This document shows positions 16,839-25,146 of a DNA stretch of 38,811 nucleotides, piece after piece. The DNA is from Lachnospiraceae bacterium (GTDB lineage Bacteria > Bacillota > Clostridia > Lachnospirales > Lachnospiraceae): positions 1 through 38,811 of the forward strand of contig JAIEEY010000082.1 in NCBI GenBank assembly GCA_029067205.1. Direction: 5' to 3'. The translations under genes and the position numbers were made by a program. Under the pieces are notes generated by a model. The model made no database searches, was not told the DNA's origin, and worked only from the letters and a program-made list of their open reading frames with translations. How positions within the stretch are numbered: position 1 is the stretch's first letter; every line of letters starts with the position of its first letter.

Positions 16839-18023
16839 ATGGCAGAAGGGTTCAATGAAATTTCTGATGTTTCGGTGGAGCAGCTCACATGTGGAGTTGC
16901 GTTCCTCACTGATTTCTGGCAGGAAAAATATCTTCAGGAATATATCAGGAATGGCGGCAGCAAGATAAAGTTCATAACAGGGCGTCAGGGAAGCGGAAAA
17001 ACACATTTTCTGCGCCTGATGACTGCGATTGCCAAAGAAGAAAACTACAGGACGGCACAGTTTTCGGCAAAGGATATCTGGCTGCATGATTTTAAAGATA
17101 TTTATGTGGAAATTCTTCAGCAGTGTGATATTATGGGATGTCTGGAGGCGGTCAGCCATCAGTTGATCGAGCAGCTGGGATTTAACTTTCAGGATATTCC
17201 GGAGGGGATGCGCTTTATCGATTATCTTTCCCAAAATGATTCAAGCGATGCGATCACCAAGCGGGAAATCCGTTCCCAGCTGCGCACGATCTTTTTGGAT
17301 AATCCCCTGATGGACAATAACTTTGCCCTGGCATGCAGTATGCTTACAGGGAGCATCCTGGGATATCCTGTGCTGGAGGAGCAGAACAAGGAATTGCTTC
17401 TTGCATGGCTGGAGGGCGATCGTTCCATAAAATTGTCCCAGCTGCGGGCGTTGGATTTTTACCCGAGCCGCATTACAAAATACAATGCGAGACATATGCT
17501 TCGTTCTTTGGCAGAGCTGGTACATATGGGTGGGTATTCCGGTCTGTTTGTCACGATTGACGACGTGGAGATTCTGACCAGCCGGTCCAGCCTGGAAGCA
17601 GTACATTACACAAAGGTGAAGCGGGAAGATACATATGAGAGTATCCGCCAGCTGATTGATGATATTGACAGCATGAAGAATATTATGTTTGTGTATGCTT
17701 TTGACCGTGAACTGCTCGACAACGAAAACGCCGGGGTGAAATCGTATCAGGCGCTGTGGATGCGCATTCAGAATGAGATCGTAGGGGAGCGGTTTAACCG
17801 TTTTGCGGATATGATCGATATGGATCAGCTGGCGGCGCAGGAATATACACCAGATGTGATCGTTGCAATGTCTGAGAGCATTGCAAGTGCGCAGAATAAC
17901 ACTATGGTCAGTCCGTTGGATCGGGAGGATGCAGAGCAGCTTATAGAACGCGCGCGCATGGGGGCGGTGGGAGTGCCGCAGCTGATTTGGATGACGATGC
18001 AGGGGGTGGATACAGATGTATGA
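16839..18023 (+). CDS. P-loop ATPase of the dual-ATPase module (BREX ATP-binding-domain-like)
   Basis: A 394-residue NTPase. Walker A GRQGSGKT is at residues 48-55 and is followed by THFLRLMTAIAKE, a form seen in the DUF2791/BrxC-BrxD ATPase group. Walker B is LFVTIDDVE with Asp241 and Asp242. The spacing of about 190 residues between the two motifs is filled by helical sequence, which is long for classical AAA+ but fits this group. GAGGGGG precedes the ATG. Its last eight bases overlap the start of the next ATPase gene, implying coupled translation and probably a hetero-oligomer. Assignment to the BREX-like ATPase clan is by motif and by likeness to the neighbouring gene; it is moderately sure. 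Confidence 0.78.
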   Translation: MAEGFNEISDVSVEQLTCGVAFLTDFWQEKYLQEYIRNGGSKIKFITGRQGSGKTHFLRLMTAIAKEENYRTAQFSAKDIWLHDFKDIYVEILQQCDIMGCLEAVSHQLIEQLGFNFQDIPEGMRFIDYLSQNDSSDAITKREIRSQLRTIFLDNPLMDNNFALACSMLTGSILGYPVLEEQNKELLLAWLEGDRSIKLSQLRALDFYPSRITKYNARHMLRSLAELVHMGGYSGLFVTIDDVEILTSRSSLEAVHYTKVKREDTYESIRQLIDDIDSMKNIMFVYAFDRELLDNENAGVKSYQALWMRIQNEIVGERFNRFADMIDMDQLAAQEYTPDVIVAMSESIASAQNNTMVSPLDREDAEQLIERARMGAVGVPQLIWMTMQGVDTDV

Positions 18024-19206
18024 TATTGAAGCGAGACATATGATTGAAGCACTGCGCTCAGGTGTGCCTTCCCGCGCGGTGGGGCAGTATTTTTCGGAGG
18101 CACGTCCGAAAATCATGAAGGAAATCTCGGACCGGCTGGATCAGGTATGTGAGCAGGGAAAATCAAGTGGTATGGTGATCTGCGGTAAGTATGGGGAAGG
18201 AAAGACACATCTGCTGAACACAGTATTTAGCCTTGCCCACTCCAATAATATGGTAGTCTCCTATCTGTCGCTGAGCAAGGAGACACCGATGGACAAACTT
18301 TATCTGGTGTATCAGAAACTGATACAGAATACCTATCTTCCGCAGCGTGAGCAGCCAGGGTTTATGTATGAGATTGACAAGCTGTCTGCGAAAAGTCCTA
18401 TCGCAAATGAGATGTTTTTATATGCTGCGAAACAGCTGGAGACAGACAAGCTGTATTATTTGTTCCGCTCTTATCTCAACACAGAGGACCCGGATGAGAA
18501 GTTTTTACTGCAGGCGGACTTAGAGGGTGATTTTGTCGCAAACGCATCGCTGAAAAAAATCTATCGGCGCATCTTTAACGAGCCTGTAAAATACAATGTA
18601 AATTTCACCAAGACAAAGCACTGTGGAGATTACATTTCCTTTATGAGTCATCTGTTTACACAGATGGGATATCATGGATGGGCGATTCTGGTTGATGAGA
18701 CGGAGCTTATGGGGCGTCTTGGCAAAAAAGCGCGCCTGAACGCATACAGGAATATGGCGAAATTCCTGATGCCGAACCAGTGTCCGGAATCGACATTCAG
18801 CATCTTTGCACTCAGTGCTTCCTATGTGGAGGATGTCATCGAGGGAAAACATGAGTATGAGAATCTTGCGGAAGTTTATCCTGAGGAACCAGAGCCTGTT
18901 CAATCAGTCCTGGATCTGTTGACAAAGGCTCCTCAGCTGCTGCCTTTGACGAAGGAAGAGATCAACGAGGTATTGTGTAAAATACAGGATTTTCATGGAA
19001 AAGCGTATGAGTGGACGCCTAATTTATCGGCCGCTTCGCTGGTGGCATCCACCCAGTCAGGGGGATATCTGCTGCGGACCAAAATCCGTGCGGCAATCGA
19101 GTTTTTGGACCAGCTCTATCAGTATGGAAAGGCAGGAAATACTACCATCAATGAGCTTGGGGAGGAGACTTTTGAGGAAGATATACCAGTTATTGATGAT
19201 TTTTAA
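18016..19206 (+). CDS. BrxD/DUF2791-like ATP-binding protein
   Basis: A 396-residue ATPase resembling the DUF2791 (BREX system ATP-binding, BrxD-like) family. The family-type N-terminus EARHMIEALRSGVPSRAV is at residues 5-22, Walker A GKYGEGKT at 57-64, then the LSKETPMDKL element near 86-95 that corresponds to the KETPL region of BrxD proteins, and Walker B WAILVDETELM with Asp227/Glu228. In BREX type 2-like loci BrxD accompanies a helicase (BrxHI); here too a helicase sits next door, but no methylase (PglX), phosphatase (PglZ) or BrxC gene is present in the window. It ends the operon, with a 16-bp stem terminator right after the stop codon. The ATPase family call is firm; the phage-defence role is inference. 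Confidence 0.85.
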   Translation: MYDIEARHMIEALRSGVPSRAVGQYFSEARPKIMKEISDRLDQVCEQGKSSGMVICGKYGEGKTHLLNTVFSLAHSNNMVVSYLSLSKETPMDKLYLVYQKLIQNTYLPQREQPGFMYEIDKLSAKSPIANEMFLYAAKQLETDKLYYLFRSYLNTEDPDEKFLLQADLEGDFVANASLKKIYRRIFNEPVKYNVNFTKTKHCGDYISFMSHLFTQMGYHGWAILVDETELMGRLGKKARLNAYRNMAKFLMPNQCPESTFSIFALSASYVEDVIEGKHEYENLAEVYPEEPEPVQSVLDLLTKAPQLLPLTKEEINEVLCKIQDFHGKAYEWTPNLSAASLVASTQSGGYLLRTKIRAAIEFLDQLYQYGKAGNTTINELGEETFEEDIPVIDDF

Positions 19207-19214
19207 AAAAACAG

Positions 19215-19253
19215 ATAAAATAAATGGCTGTCGGCGGCAGCCATTTATTTTAT
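19215..19253. terminator. Strong intrinsic terminator after the dual-ATPase operon
   Basis: A perfect 16-bp stem ATAAAATAAATGGCTG / CAGCCATTTATTTTAT with a seven-base loop, starting nine bases after the stop codon. The right arm is T-rich and serves as the U-tract. Confidence 0.9.
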
Positions 19254-19263
19254 GGAAATATGA

Positions 19264-19297
19264 GTTATAAAACGATAAAGTTATAAAATATTATAAC
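19264..19297. promoter_or_regulatory. Candidate operator of the ROK repressor
   Basis: GTTATAA-AATA-TTATAAC at 19280-19297 is an exact inverted repeat, and a further GTTATAA half-site lies at 19264-19270. It is 75 bases before the ROK regulator gene, which fits self-repression. A TTATAAAA sequence also occurs before the dehydrogenase gene at 20687. Confidence 0.5.
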
Positions 19298-19371
19298 AGG
19301 GAAAACACAAAGTTCTTTAAGTAGGGGAAGATATGTGTTAGAATATATGGAATGATTAATTTGTAAAAGAG

Positions 19372-20499
19372 ATGAAGAGAATGAAACAATCAACAGAAAG
19401 GAAAAGGATCGAGAAAAAGAATGCAGCAAAGTATAAGATCTTAGATTTTATGCTGAATCAGGGCAGTACCACGAAAGCAGATCTGGCAAAACAGCTGAAT
19501 TTGAGTATGCCGACCATCCTGTCCAACATCAGTGAATTGACGGAAAAGGGGCTGGTGATAGGGGCGGGCGAGATGGAGTCCACCGGAGGGCGCAAGGCGA
19601 GACAGATCGCGTTGAATGAAGATTATTATTATGCGATCGGTGTCGATATCACAGCGCACCACATTGGTATGGTGCTGGTCAATTTTGGCGGGAAAATTGT
19701 TCATCAGCAGAGAGTCCGGTTTGATTTTCAGTCGGATATAGCATACTGCAGGCAGCTGGCGGCGCAGATACAGGCGTTCTACAAGGACGTGGCAGCAGAG
19801 GAGAAAATCCTTGGAATCGGTATCTCGCTTCCGGGTATCATCAATGAGAAGGAACATATGCTGGTGAAATCCCACGCATTGCAGCTGGAAAATTACAGTT
19901 TGAAAATGATAGAACAGCTGCTTTCATTTCCCGTTTATTTTGAGAATGATGCGAATGCGGCAATGCTGGCGGAAAATCCGCGGCAGGTGGGAAATGTGGT
20001 GTATCTGTCACTGAACAATACGCTGGGCGGCGCAGTCTGCATTGACGGAAACCTGTTTCCGGGGCAGAACCGCAAAGCGGGCGAGTTTGGGCATATGCTA
20101 CTGGTTCCTGGCGGAAAACAGTGTTACTGTGGAAAATACGGCTGTGCAGATGCTTACTGTGCAGCGAGCGTGCTGACAGGGAACGGGAAATGTACATTGG
20201 ATACATTGATGCAGTCGTTGGGAAAGGATGCAGATGCGGATCAATTGTGGGAGGAATATCTGGAATATCTTGCCATGCTGATCTCAAATGTCCGCATGAT
20301 TTTTGACACGGAGATTATTTTAGGAGGTGACGTCGGGGGATATCTGGACAGGCACATGATGGAACTGGCTGAAAAAGTGATGAAATACAACCGTTTTGAC
20401 AGGGATATAAGTTATCTGAAAAATTGCAGTTACCAGAAAGAAGCGTCCGCAGTGGGCGTGGCAAAGCATTTTTTTCAATTATATGTAGAACAAATATAG
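19372..20499 (+). CDS. ROK-family transcriptional repressor (NagC/XylR type)
   Basis: A 375-residue regulator. Residues 20-75 form a winged helix-turn-helix (ILDFMLNQGSTTKADLAKQL, then a recognition helix LSMPTILSNISELTEKGLV). The ROK sugar-binding domain follows, with the zinc site CYCGKYGC near residue 250. The kinase-like phosphate loop is degraded (AIGVDITAHHIGM where kinases have GxDxGGT), as usual for regulators without kinase activity. It probably binds a sugar or sugar phosphate and controls itself and the dehydrogenase/GPH transporter genes 211 bases downstream. Two possible ATGs, 19372 and 19381, are both weakly served by purine-rich sequence. The inducer cannot be told from sequence. 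Confidence 0.88.
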   Translation: MKRMKQSTERKRIEKKNAAKYKILDFMLNQGSTTKADLAKQLNLSMPTILSNISELTEKGLVIGAGEMESTGGRKARQIALNEDYYYAIGVDITAHHIGMVLVNFGGKIVHQQRVRFDFQSDIAYCRQLAAQIQAFYKDVAAEEKILGIGISLPGIINEKEHMLVKSHALQLENYSLKMIEQLLSFPVYFENDANAAMLAENPRQVGNVVYLSLNNTLGGAVCIDGNLFPGQNRKAGEFGHMLLVPGGKQCYCGKYGCADAYCAASVLTGNGKCTLDTLMQSLGKDADADQLWEEYLEYLAMLISNVRMIFDTEIILGGDVGGYLDRHMMELAEKVMKYNRFDRDISYLKNCSYQKEASAVGVAKHFFQLYVEQI

Positions 20500-20510
20500 A
20501 GATCGGGGTA

Positions 20511-20541
20511 AAGAAGAGGGTTTTTGAGGCTCTCTTTTTTT
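20511..20541 (+). terminator. Probable intrinsic terminator after the ROK regulator
   Basis: AAGAAGAGGG pairs with CTCTCTTTTTT through a nine-base loop, with one or two G-T wobbles, and the right arm runs into a T-tract. It starts 12 bases after the stop codon. Confidence 0.6.
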
Positions 20542-20623
20542 ATGCACACGGGTGTCCGGCGCGCGTATTGCACAAAAAATAATGTGAATAATCACCAAAT
20601 ATTGTAAAAGTGAGAAAAATATG

Positions 20624-20652
20624 TTGACAAAACCTTTCAAATCGGCAATAAT
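20624..20652 (+). promoter_or_regulatory. Strong promoter for dehydrogenase and GPH transporter
   Basis: A perfect TTGACA at 20624-20629, a 17-base spacer, and AATAAT at 20647-20652. Transcription would start near 20659, inside the TTTAAT repeats listed next. Confidence 0.85.
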
Positions 20653-20694
20653 TTAATTACTTTAATAAAACATTTAATAAAAGCAATTATAAAA
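20652..20694. promoter_or_regulatory. AT-rich repeats over the transcription start (candidate repressor site)
   Basis: TTTAAT occurs at 20652, 20661 and 20673, and TTTAATAAAA is repeated exactly at 20661-20670 and 20673-20682. TTATAAAA at 20687-20694 matches the half-site seen before the ROK gene. A repressor bound here would block the promoter start point. Confidence 0.4.
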
Positions 20695-20710
20695 CTAGGA
20701 GGGAAACAAT

Positions 20711-21736
20711 ATGCTACAACAGATTATGACAGCGCCAGGCAAAATTGAATTTCATGAGGTTCCGGTTCCAAAGACTGGCGACGACCAGGTATTGGTCAAG
20801 ATCATGAATATCGGCATCTGCGGTTCCGACATTCATGTGTATCACGGGAAGCACCCATTTACTTCCTATCCGGTGACGCAGGGACACGAGGTATCAGGGG
20901 AAATCGTGGAGTTAGGGAAAAATGTCACAGAATTTTATGTTGGTCAGAAGGTTACAATCGAACCACAGGTTTATTGCGGGCACTGCTATCCGTGCAGACA
21001 TGGCAAGTACAATCTCTGCGAGGAATTGAAAGTGATGGGCTTTCAGACGACAGGGACAGCGTCAGAGTTTTTTGCTGTTGATGCATCGAAAGTTACGCCG
21101 ATTCCGGAGACAATGTCCTATGAGGAAGGCGCTATGATCGAACCGCTGGCGGTAGCCGTTCATGGAGTAAAGCAGGTTGGCGATGTGACAGGTATGAATA
21201 TTGTCGTGATCGGTGCGGGACCAATCGGCAATCTGGTAGCACAGACAGCAAAGGGAATGGGAGCCGCAAAGGTCATGGTCACTGACGTGAGCGGCCTCAG
21301 GCTGGAAAAGGCAAAAGAATGTGGTATTGACGTTTGTGTGAACACGCGTGAGAAGGATTTTGGCGAAGCGATGCTTGAAGCGTTCGGACCGGATAAGGCA
21401 GATGTCATCTATGACTGCGCAGGAAATAACATCACAATGGGGCAGGCGATCAAATATGCAAGAAAGGGCAGTATCATTGTACTGGTGGCAGTCTTTGCGG
21501 GAATGGCAGAGATCGACCTTGCGGTGGCAAATGACCACGAGCTGGATATCAAGAGCACCATGATGTACCGCCATGATGATTATCTGGATGCGATTGCTCT
21601 GGTCAATGACAACAAAGTCCGGTTGAGACCGCTGATTTCCAAAACATTTGCATTCAAGGATTATCTGGAGGCATATCAATATATCGATGCGAACAGGGAA
21701 ACGACGATGAAAGTGATCATCAATGTACAAGAATAG
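20711..21736 (+). CDS. Zinc-dependent medium-chain dehydrogenase (sorbitol/threonine dehydrogenase type)
   Basis: A 341-residue MDR-family dehydrogenase. Catalytic zinc ligands Cys37, His59 and Glu60 are present, the structural zinc cysteines are Cys89, Cys92, Cys95 and Cys103, and the nucleotide-binding loop GAGPIG is at 168-173, followed by a strand ending in Asp (VTDVS) that favours NAD+ over NADP+. Members oxidise polyols such as sorbitol or galactitol, or sugar acids and L-threonine; the substrate is not readable from sequence. The gene follows a strong promoter with GGAGGG before the ATG and precedes a GPH sugar symporter by 46 bases, so a polyol or sugar substrate brought in by that transporter is likely. 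Confidence 0.88.
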   Translation: MLQQIMTAPGKIEFHEVPVPKTGDDQVLVKIMNIGICGSDIHVYHGKHPFTSYPVTQGHEVSGEIVELGKNVTEFYVGQKVTIEPQVYCGHCYPCRHGKYNLCEELKVMGFQTTGTASEFFAVDASKVTPIPETMSYEEGAMIEPLAVAVHGVKQVGDVTGMNIVVIGAGPIGNLVAQTAKGMGAAKVMVTDVSGLRLEKAKECGIDVCVNTREKDFGEAMLEAFGPDKADVIYDCAGNNITMGQAIKYARKGSIIVLVAVFAGMAEIDLAVANDHELDIKSTMMYRHDDYLDAIALVNDNKVRLRPLISKTFAFKDYLEAYQYIDANRETTMKVIINVQE

Positions 21737-21782
21737 TAGGGTGTTAAAAATTGAAATGGTATGAAAGGCGGTAGAGGCGGCT

Positions 21783-23138
21783 ATGGAGAATAAAACAGAA
21801 AACGGAAAAGTGCCCTTGATCAGTAAGATTGCATATGGATTTGGAGATGTGGGCTGCAATTTCAGCTGGATGTTCGTCAGTAATTTTCTGATGATCTTTT
21901 ATACGGACGTATTTGGAATCAGCATGGCGGCAGTATCAGGGCTGATGCTGTTCTCCAGATTCTGGGATGCGATCAATGATCCAATCATCGGCGGACTTAC
22001 GGATAAGACAAAGTCGAGATGGGGACGCTACAGACCTTGGATTTTGATAGCAGCACCAATCACAGCCGTGATACTGGCATTGACATTCTGGGCGCACCCA
22101 GACTGGTCCAATACGGCAAAGATCGTGTACATGGTCATCACATACTGCCTGCTGGTGCTGGGGTATACATGTGTCAATATTCCATACGGGACACTGTGCG
22201 GCGCGATGACACAGAATATTGATGAGCGTGCAAAGATCAACACATCACGTTCTGTGGCAGCGATGATTGCGATTGGCATCATCAATATCATCACAGTTCC
22301 CCTTGTGACGAAATTCGGAAGCAGCAGCGCGAAACAGGGATATCTCACGGTAGCGGCCCTGTATGGCTGTATCTTCGCCGCCTGCCATTTCTTCTGTTTT
22401 GCCAAGACAAAAGAGACGGTGGAAATCCCGGAGAAGGAAAAAACACCACTAAAGGTACAGATCAATGCCGTACTGCAGAACAAACCTTATCTGCTGGCTT
22501 TGGCGGGGCAGGTGCTGTTCGGGTTCACCTTATATGGAAGAAATGCAGATATTTTGTACTATTTTACATATGTAGAGGGAAATGCATCTTATTATACGAC
22601 TTATTCGATGTGCATTATCATTCCGTCCATTTTGGGAGCTGCGTGTTTCCAGCCTGTATTTCATAAGACGAACAACAAGGGCAGGGCGGCATCGATTTTT
22701 GCACTGCTCGCAGGAATCTGTATGCTGATCCTGTATCTGTTTAATGTACAGAGCAGTCCCGTCGGATTCTATGCATTTTCTGCCCTGACACAGTTTTTCT
22801 TTTCTGGGTTTAATACGGCAATCTACGCGATCATTCCCGATTGTGCGGAGTACGGACAGTGGAAGACAGGGCTTCGCAACGACGGCTTTCAGTATGCTTT
22901 TATCTCGCTGGGAAACAAGGTTGGAATGGCGCTGGGAACGGCAATACTGGCGGGATTGCTTGGAAAATTCGGCTATGCGGCAAACCAGCAGCAGAACGAG
23001 TCTGTTATTCTTATTATGAAACATGCGTTTACCACCGTACCGGGCGTGTTGTGGATCGTGACGGCTGTCGTGTTGTTCTTCTATCGGTTGAACAAGACGA
23101 ATTACAACAGGATCGTGGAGGAGCTAAAGAAAAGATAA
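21783..23138 (+). CDS. GPH-family sugar:cation symporter (MFS)
   Basis: A 451-residue membrane protein with about twelve hydrophobic segments. The N-terminal FGDVGCNFSWMFVSNFLMIFY and the DAINDPIIGGLTDKTKSRWGRYRPW loop between the second and third segments are the signature of glycoside-pentoside-hexuronide:cation symporters (MelB/XylP/GusB-like). It imports a sugar, polyol or glycoside with Na+ or H+. Co-transcribed with the dehydrogenase upstream and presumably under the ROK regulator. The C-terminus is short and charged (RIVEELKKR), lacking the EIIA-like regulatory domain found on LacS-type members. Substrate unknown. Confidence 0.92.
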   Translation: MENKTENGKVPLISKIAYGFGDVGCNFSWMFVSNFLMIFYTDVFGISMAAVSGLMLFSRFWDAINDPIIGGLTDKTKSRWGRYRPWILIAAPITAVILALTFWAHPDWSNTAKIVYMVITYCLLVLGYTCVNIPYGTLCGAMTQNIDERAKINTSRSVAAMIAIGIINIITVPLVTKFGSSSAKQGYLTVAALYGCIFAACHFFCFAKTKETVEIPEKEKTPLKVQINAVLQNKPYLLALAGQVLFGFTLYGRNADILYYFTYVEGNASYYTTYSMCIIIPSILGAACFQPVFHKTNNKGRAASIFALLAGICMLILYLFNVQSSPVGFYAFSALTQFFFSGFNTAIYAIIPDCAEYGQWKTGLRNDGFQYAFISLGNKVGMALGTAILAGLLGKFGYAANQQQNESVILIMKHAFTTVPGVLWIVTAVVLFFYRLNKTNYNRIVEELKKR

Positions 23139-23190
23139 TTATAAGAAATTGATTATTGTAAATGTGGCAATTGTATATTATAGTGTATTC

Positions 23191-23223
23191 AAGGCATATC
23201 GACAGGGATTGTCGGTATGCCTT
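23191..23223. terminator. Stem-loop after the GPH transporter gene
   Basis: AAGGCATATCGACA pairs with TGTCGGTATGCCTT around a five-base loop, with one G-T wobble. There is no clear T-run, so it may be a terminator aided by Rho or a stabilising hairpin in the leader of the next gene. Confidence 0.6.
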
Positions 23224-23249
23224 GTACTAAATACGAGGAGGATTTCTGT

Positions 23250-24467
23250 ATGAAATCGGGTAAAAAACACTATTTGCGGATTGGGCTTACTATTTTTGTC
23301 AGTCTCGCAGCAGTTGTCGCTTTTTATTTCATGGTTTTGCGGTATCAGGGGTTAAAGTCTTATCTTGATATTATTTTGCTGGCGCTTCAGCCCGTGATGG
23401 TGGGCATTGTGATCGCATATGTGCTCTGTCCGGTTGCAAAGTTTCTGGAGAGGCAGTTCCGCCGGGTAAAGGGGCTTTCGCGCGCCGCACGGCCGCTTTC
23501 TGTCCTGTTTACCTTGATTTTTGCCATGGGTGTACTGGGGCTGTTCTGTGCGTTGATTCTGCCGCAGGTGGCAGACAGCATCAGGAGTCTTGTGGTAGAT
23601 CTTCCCGGAATGTTGGAGGTTCAGCTCACAAGACTGGAAACTTATCTGGAAGCGGACAGTGAGGCAGCGGCTACAGTAATGCAGATGATCGCTTCTGTTG
23701 AGACGTTTCTGATGACATGGATCAAAGAAAACTTGTTTGCTACGGTCTCCAATGTGGCGGTCAGTGTACTTTCGATTGGTTCCGCGATCGTGAATTTCGT
23801 GGTGTCGATTGTTGTTACGGTTTACCTTCTGCTGGACAGGGAGCGCTATCTGGCCCAGTGCAAGAAGTTGTTTTATGCGGTCAGCCGGAATAAGCGGTTC
23901 AACCGTGTTGTCATGGAGGTCGTGCACCAGGCAGATCAGATTTTCAGTGGATTTATCTCAGGAAAACTTCTGGATTCCCTGATCGTGGGGATTATCTGTT
24001 TTGTGTGTCTGACCGTTTTGAAGATGCCTTATGCGCTGCTGGTCAGTGTCATAGTGGGTGTGACCAATATCATTCCTATGTTTGGTCCTTTTATCGGAGC
24101 GATACCGAGCGCGTTTTTGATCCTGCTGGTCTCACCGTCAAAATGTATTGTATTTTTAATCTTTATCATCATACTGCAGCAGGTGGATGGAAACATCATC
24201 GGACCACGTATCCTTGGAAATTCCACGGGACTGTCAGCGCTCTATGTGACCGTGGCGATGCTGCTCTTTGGGAAACTGATGGGATTTGTGGGAATGATTG
24301 TCGGGGTGCCGCTGTTTGCAACACTTTACTATATAGTAAAGCGGCTGGCGGAATATTCCTTAAAACAGCAGGGAATGCCAATGGGCACGGCGGAGTATAC
24401 GGGAGTTGGGGACAAAAAGCCAGAAGAAAAACAGACTTGTGATAAACTAGATCGGACACAGAAATAA
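23250..24467 (+). CDS. AI-2E family (PerM/UPF0118) membrane transporter
   Basis: A 405-residue polytopic membrane protein of the AI-2E/PerM family. Paired hydrophobic segments lie near residues 8-30 and 35-60, and a larger C-terminal membrane region carries the family motifs NIIPMFGPFIGAIPS and GNIIGPRILG, with the final GIVGVPLFA-type stretch reading GMIVGVPLFATLYYIVKRL. Family members are exporters or exchangers of unclear substrates (some act as Na+/H+ antiporters, one exports AI-2). The ATG at 23250 has GAGGAGG at 23235-23241, eight bases away, and is preferred over the ATG at 23217 inside the preceding hairpin. The last 30 residues are charged and cytoplasmic. Confidence 0.9.
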   Translation: MKSGKKHYLRIGLTIFVSLAAVVAFYFMVLRYQGLKSYLDIILLALQPVMVGIVIAYVLCPVAKFLERQFRRVKGLSRAARPLSVLFTLIFAMGVLGLFCALILPQVADSIRSLVVDLPGMLEVQLTRLETYLEADSEAAATVMQMIASVETFLMTWIKENLFATVSNVAVSVLSIGSAIVNFVVSIVVTVYLLLDRERYLAQCKKLFYAVSRNKRFNRVVMEVVHQADQIFSGFISGKLLDSLIVGIICFVCLTVLKMPYALLVSVIVGVTNIIPMFGPFIGAIPSAFLILLVSPSKCIVFLIFIIILQQVDGNIIGPRILGNSTGLSALYVTVAMLLFGKLMGFVGMIVGVPLFATLYYIVKRLAEYSLKQQGMPMGTAEYTGVGDKKPEEKQTCDKLDRTQK

Positions 24468-24528
24468 TAGTTTTTGTGATAGTTTTTCCGATAGGATATG
24501 TGCAGAAGGCTCTGAGGAGGGGACTCAT

Positions 24529-24666
24529 ATGTATTACTTGATGAACAAGGATGTCATTGCAGAATCTCTTTGCAAAAAACAACAGATGGAATCTGTCCTG
24601 TTAGAAAAGCACATAAACATAACCACCATTCACAAAAGATTTGAAGAGGGCATCTGCCCTGACTGA
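24529..24666 (+). CDS. Small ORF, 45 residues, possibly a truncated gene
   Basis: A short frame starting MYYLMNKDVIAES, with an excellent GGAGGGG six to seven bases upstream, ends at TGA 24664-24666. The start resembles the beginning of a longer domain protein more than a stand-alone peptide, and the next ORF begins 13 bases later in a different frame, so a frameshift or deletion in one longer gene is possible. Homology cannot be judged from here. Confidence 0.5.
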   Translation: MYYLMNKDVIAESLCKKQQMESVLLEKHINITTIHKRFEEGICPD

Positions 24667-24679
24667 TAAATTGAGGCAG

Positions 24680-24958
24680 ATGAATGTTTTTTCTTCTGTT
24701 ATGGAAGAGATCGGAGAGGATAATCATGAGTACGCTATTGCAACAATACATGAAAATGAGGACTTTGTGGATCTCATTATCCATATGAATCCTATGGAAA
24801 TTACCTGTAACAAGAATGGCATAGAGACCACAGTGGAGGAGATTGTCTCTGAGCATAAAACGATGGCTGGGGTGTATGGCTGTGTCTGCAGGATTGCAGC
24901 ACACGCGGATGCAGAGAAAGTATACCACAGGAGCAGCACGCCGACAGCGCACGAGTAG
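24680..24958 (+). CDS. Small hypothetical protein, 92 residues
   Basis: This frame is open from 24641 through an alternative TTG start, and the first ATG at 24680 is preceded by GAGG. The protein is acidic in the first half (SSVMEEIGEDNHEYAIATIHENEDF) with alternating hydrophobic strands, then has two cysteines in GCVCRI near residue 70 and a polar tail. No family recognised. It may be the remainder of a gene whose start is the 45-residue ORF before it. A good terminator follows directly. Confidence 0.5.
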   Translation: MNVFSSVMEEIGEDNHEYAIATIHENEDFVDLIIHMNPMEITCNKNGIETTVEEIVSEHKTMAGVYGCVCRIAAHADAEKVYHRSSTPTAHE

Positions 24959-24984
24959 GGAAGAAAGACACTTCCCTGCTTTTT
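24955..24984 (+). terminator. Intrinsic terminator
   Basis: GTAGGGAAG pairs with CTTCCCTGC around loop AAAGACA (one T-G wobble), followed by TTTTT at 24980-24984. Confidence 0.85.
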
Positions 24985-25080
24985 GATTTTCCTCATGATA
25001 TGTGATTTTGATATTATTCGGTGTCAATAAAAGTAGTATAAAATTTTATAAAACGAATATTGATATTTTTCTCAACACTA

Positions 25081-25109
25081 TTTTCGAATGCGCTCTTTTG
25101 TGGTACAAT
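25081..25109 (+). promoter_or_regulatory. Extended -10 promoter for the hybrid sensor kinase
   Basis: TACAAT at 25104-25109 with an adjoining TGG (TGn extension) at 25101-25103. A poor -35 (TTTTCG) lies 17 bases upstream. The start codon is 38 bases downstream. Confidence 0.5.
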
Positions 25110-25146
25110 ATGAACAGTATAATATTTACAAAAAGGAGCAGATATC

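Noticed and set aside
14173..19206. Complete BREX system
   Set aside because: Only a BrxD-like ATPase, a related ATPase and a helicase are present. No PglX methylase, PglZ, BrxA, BrxB or BrxC gene is found on either side within the window.
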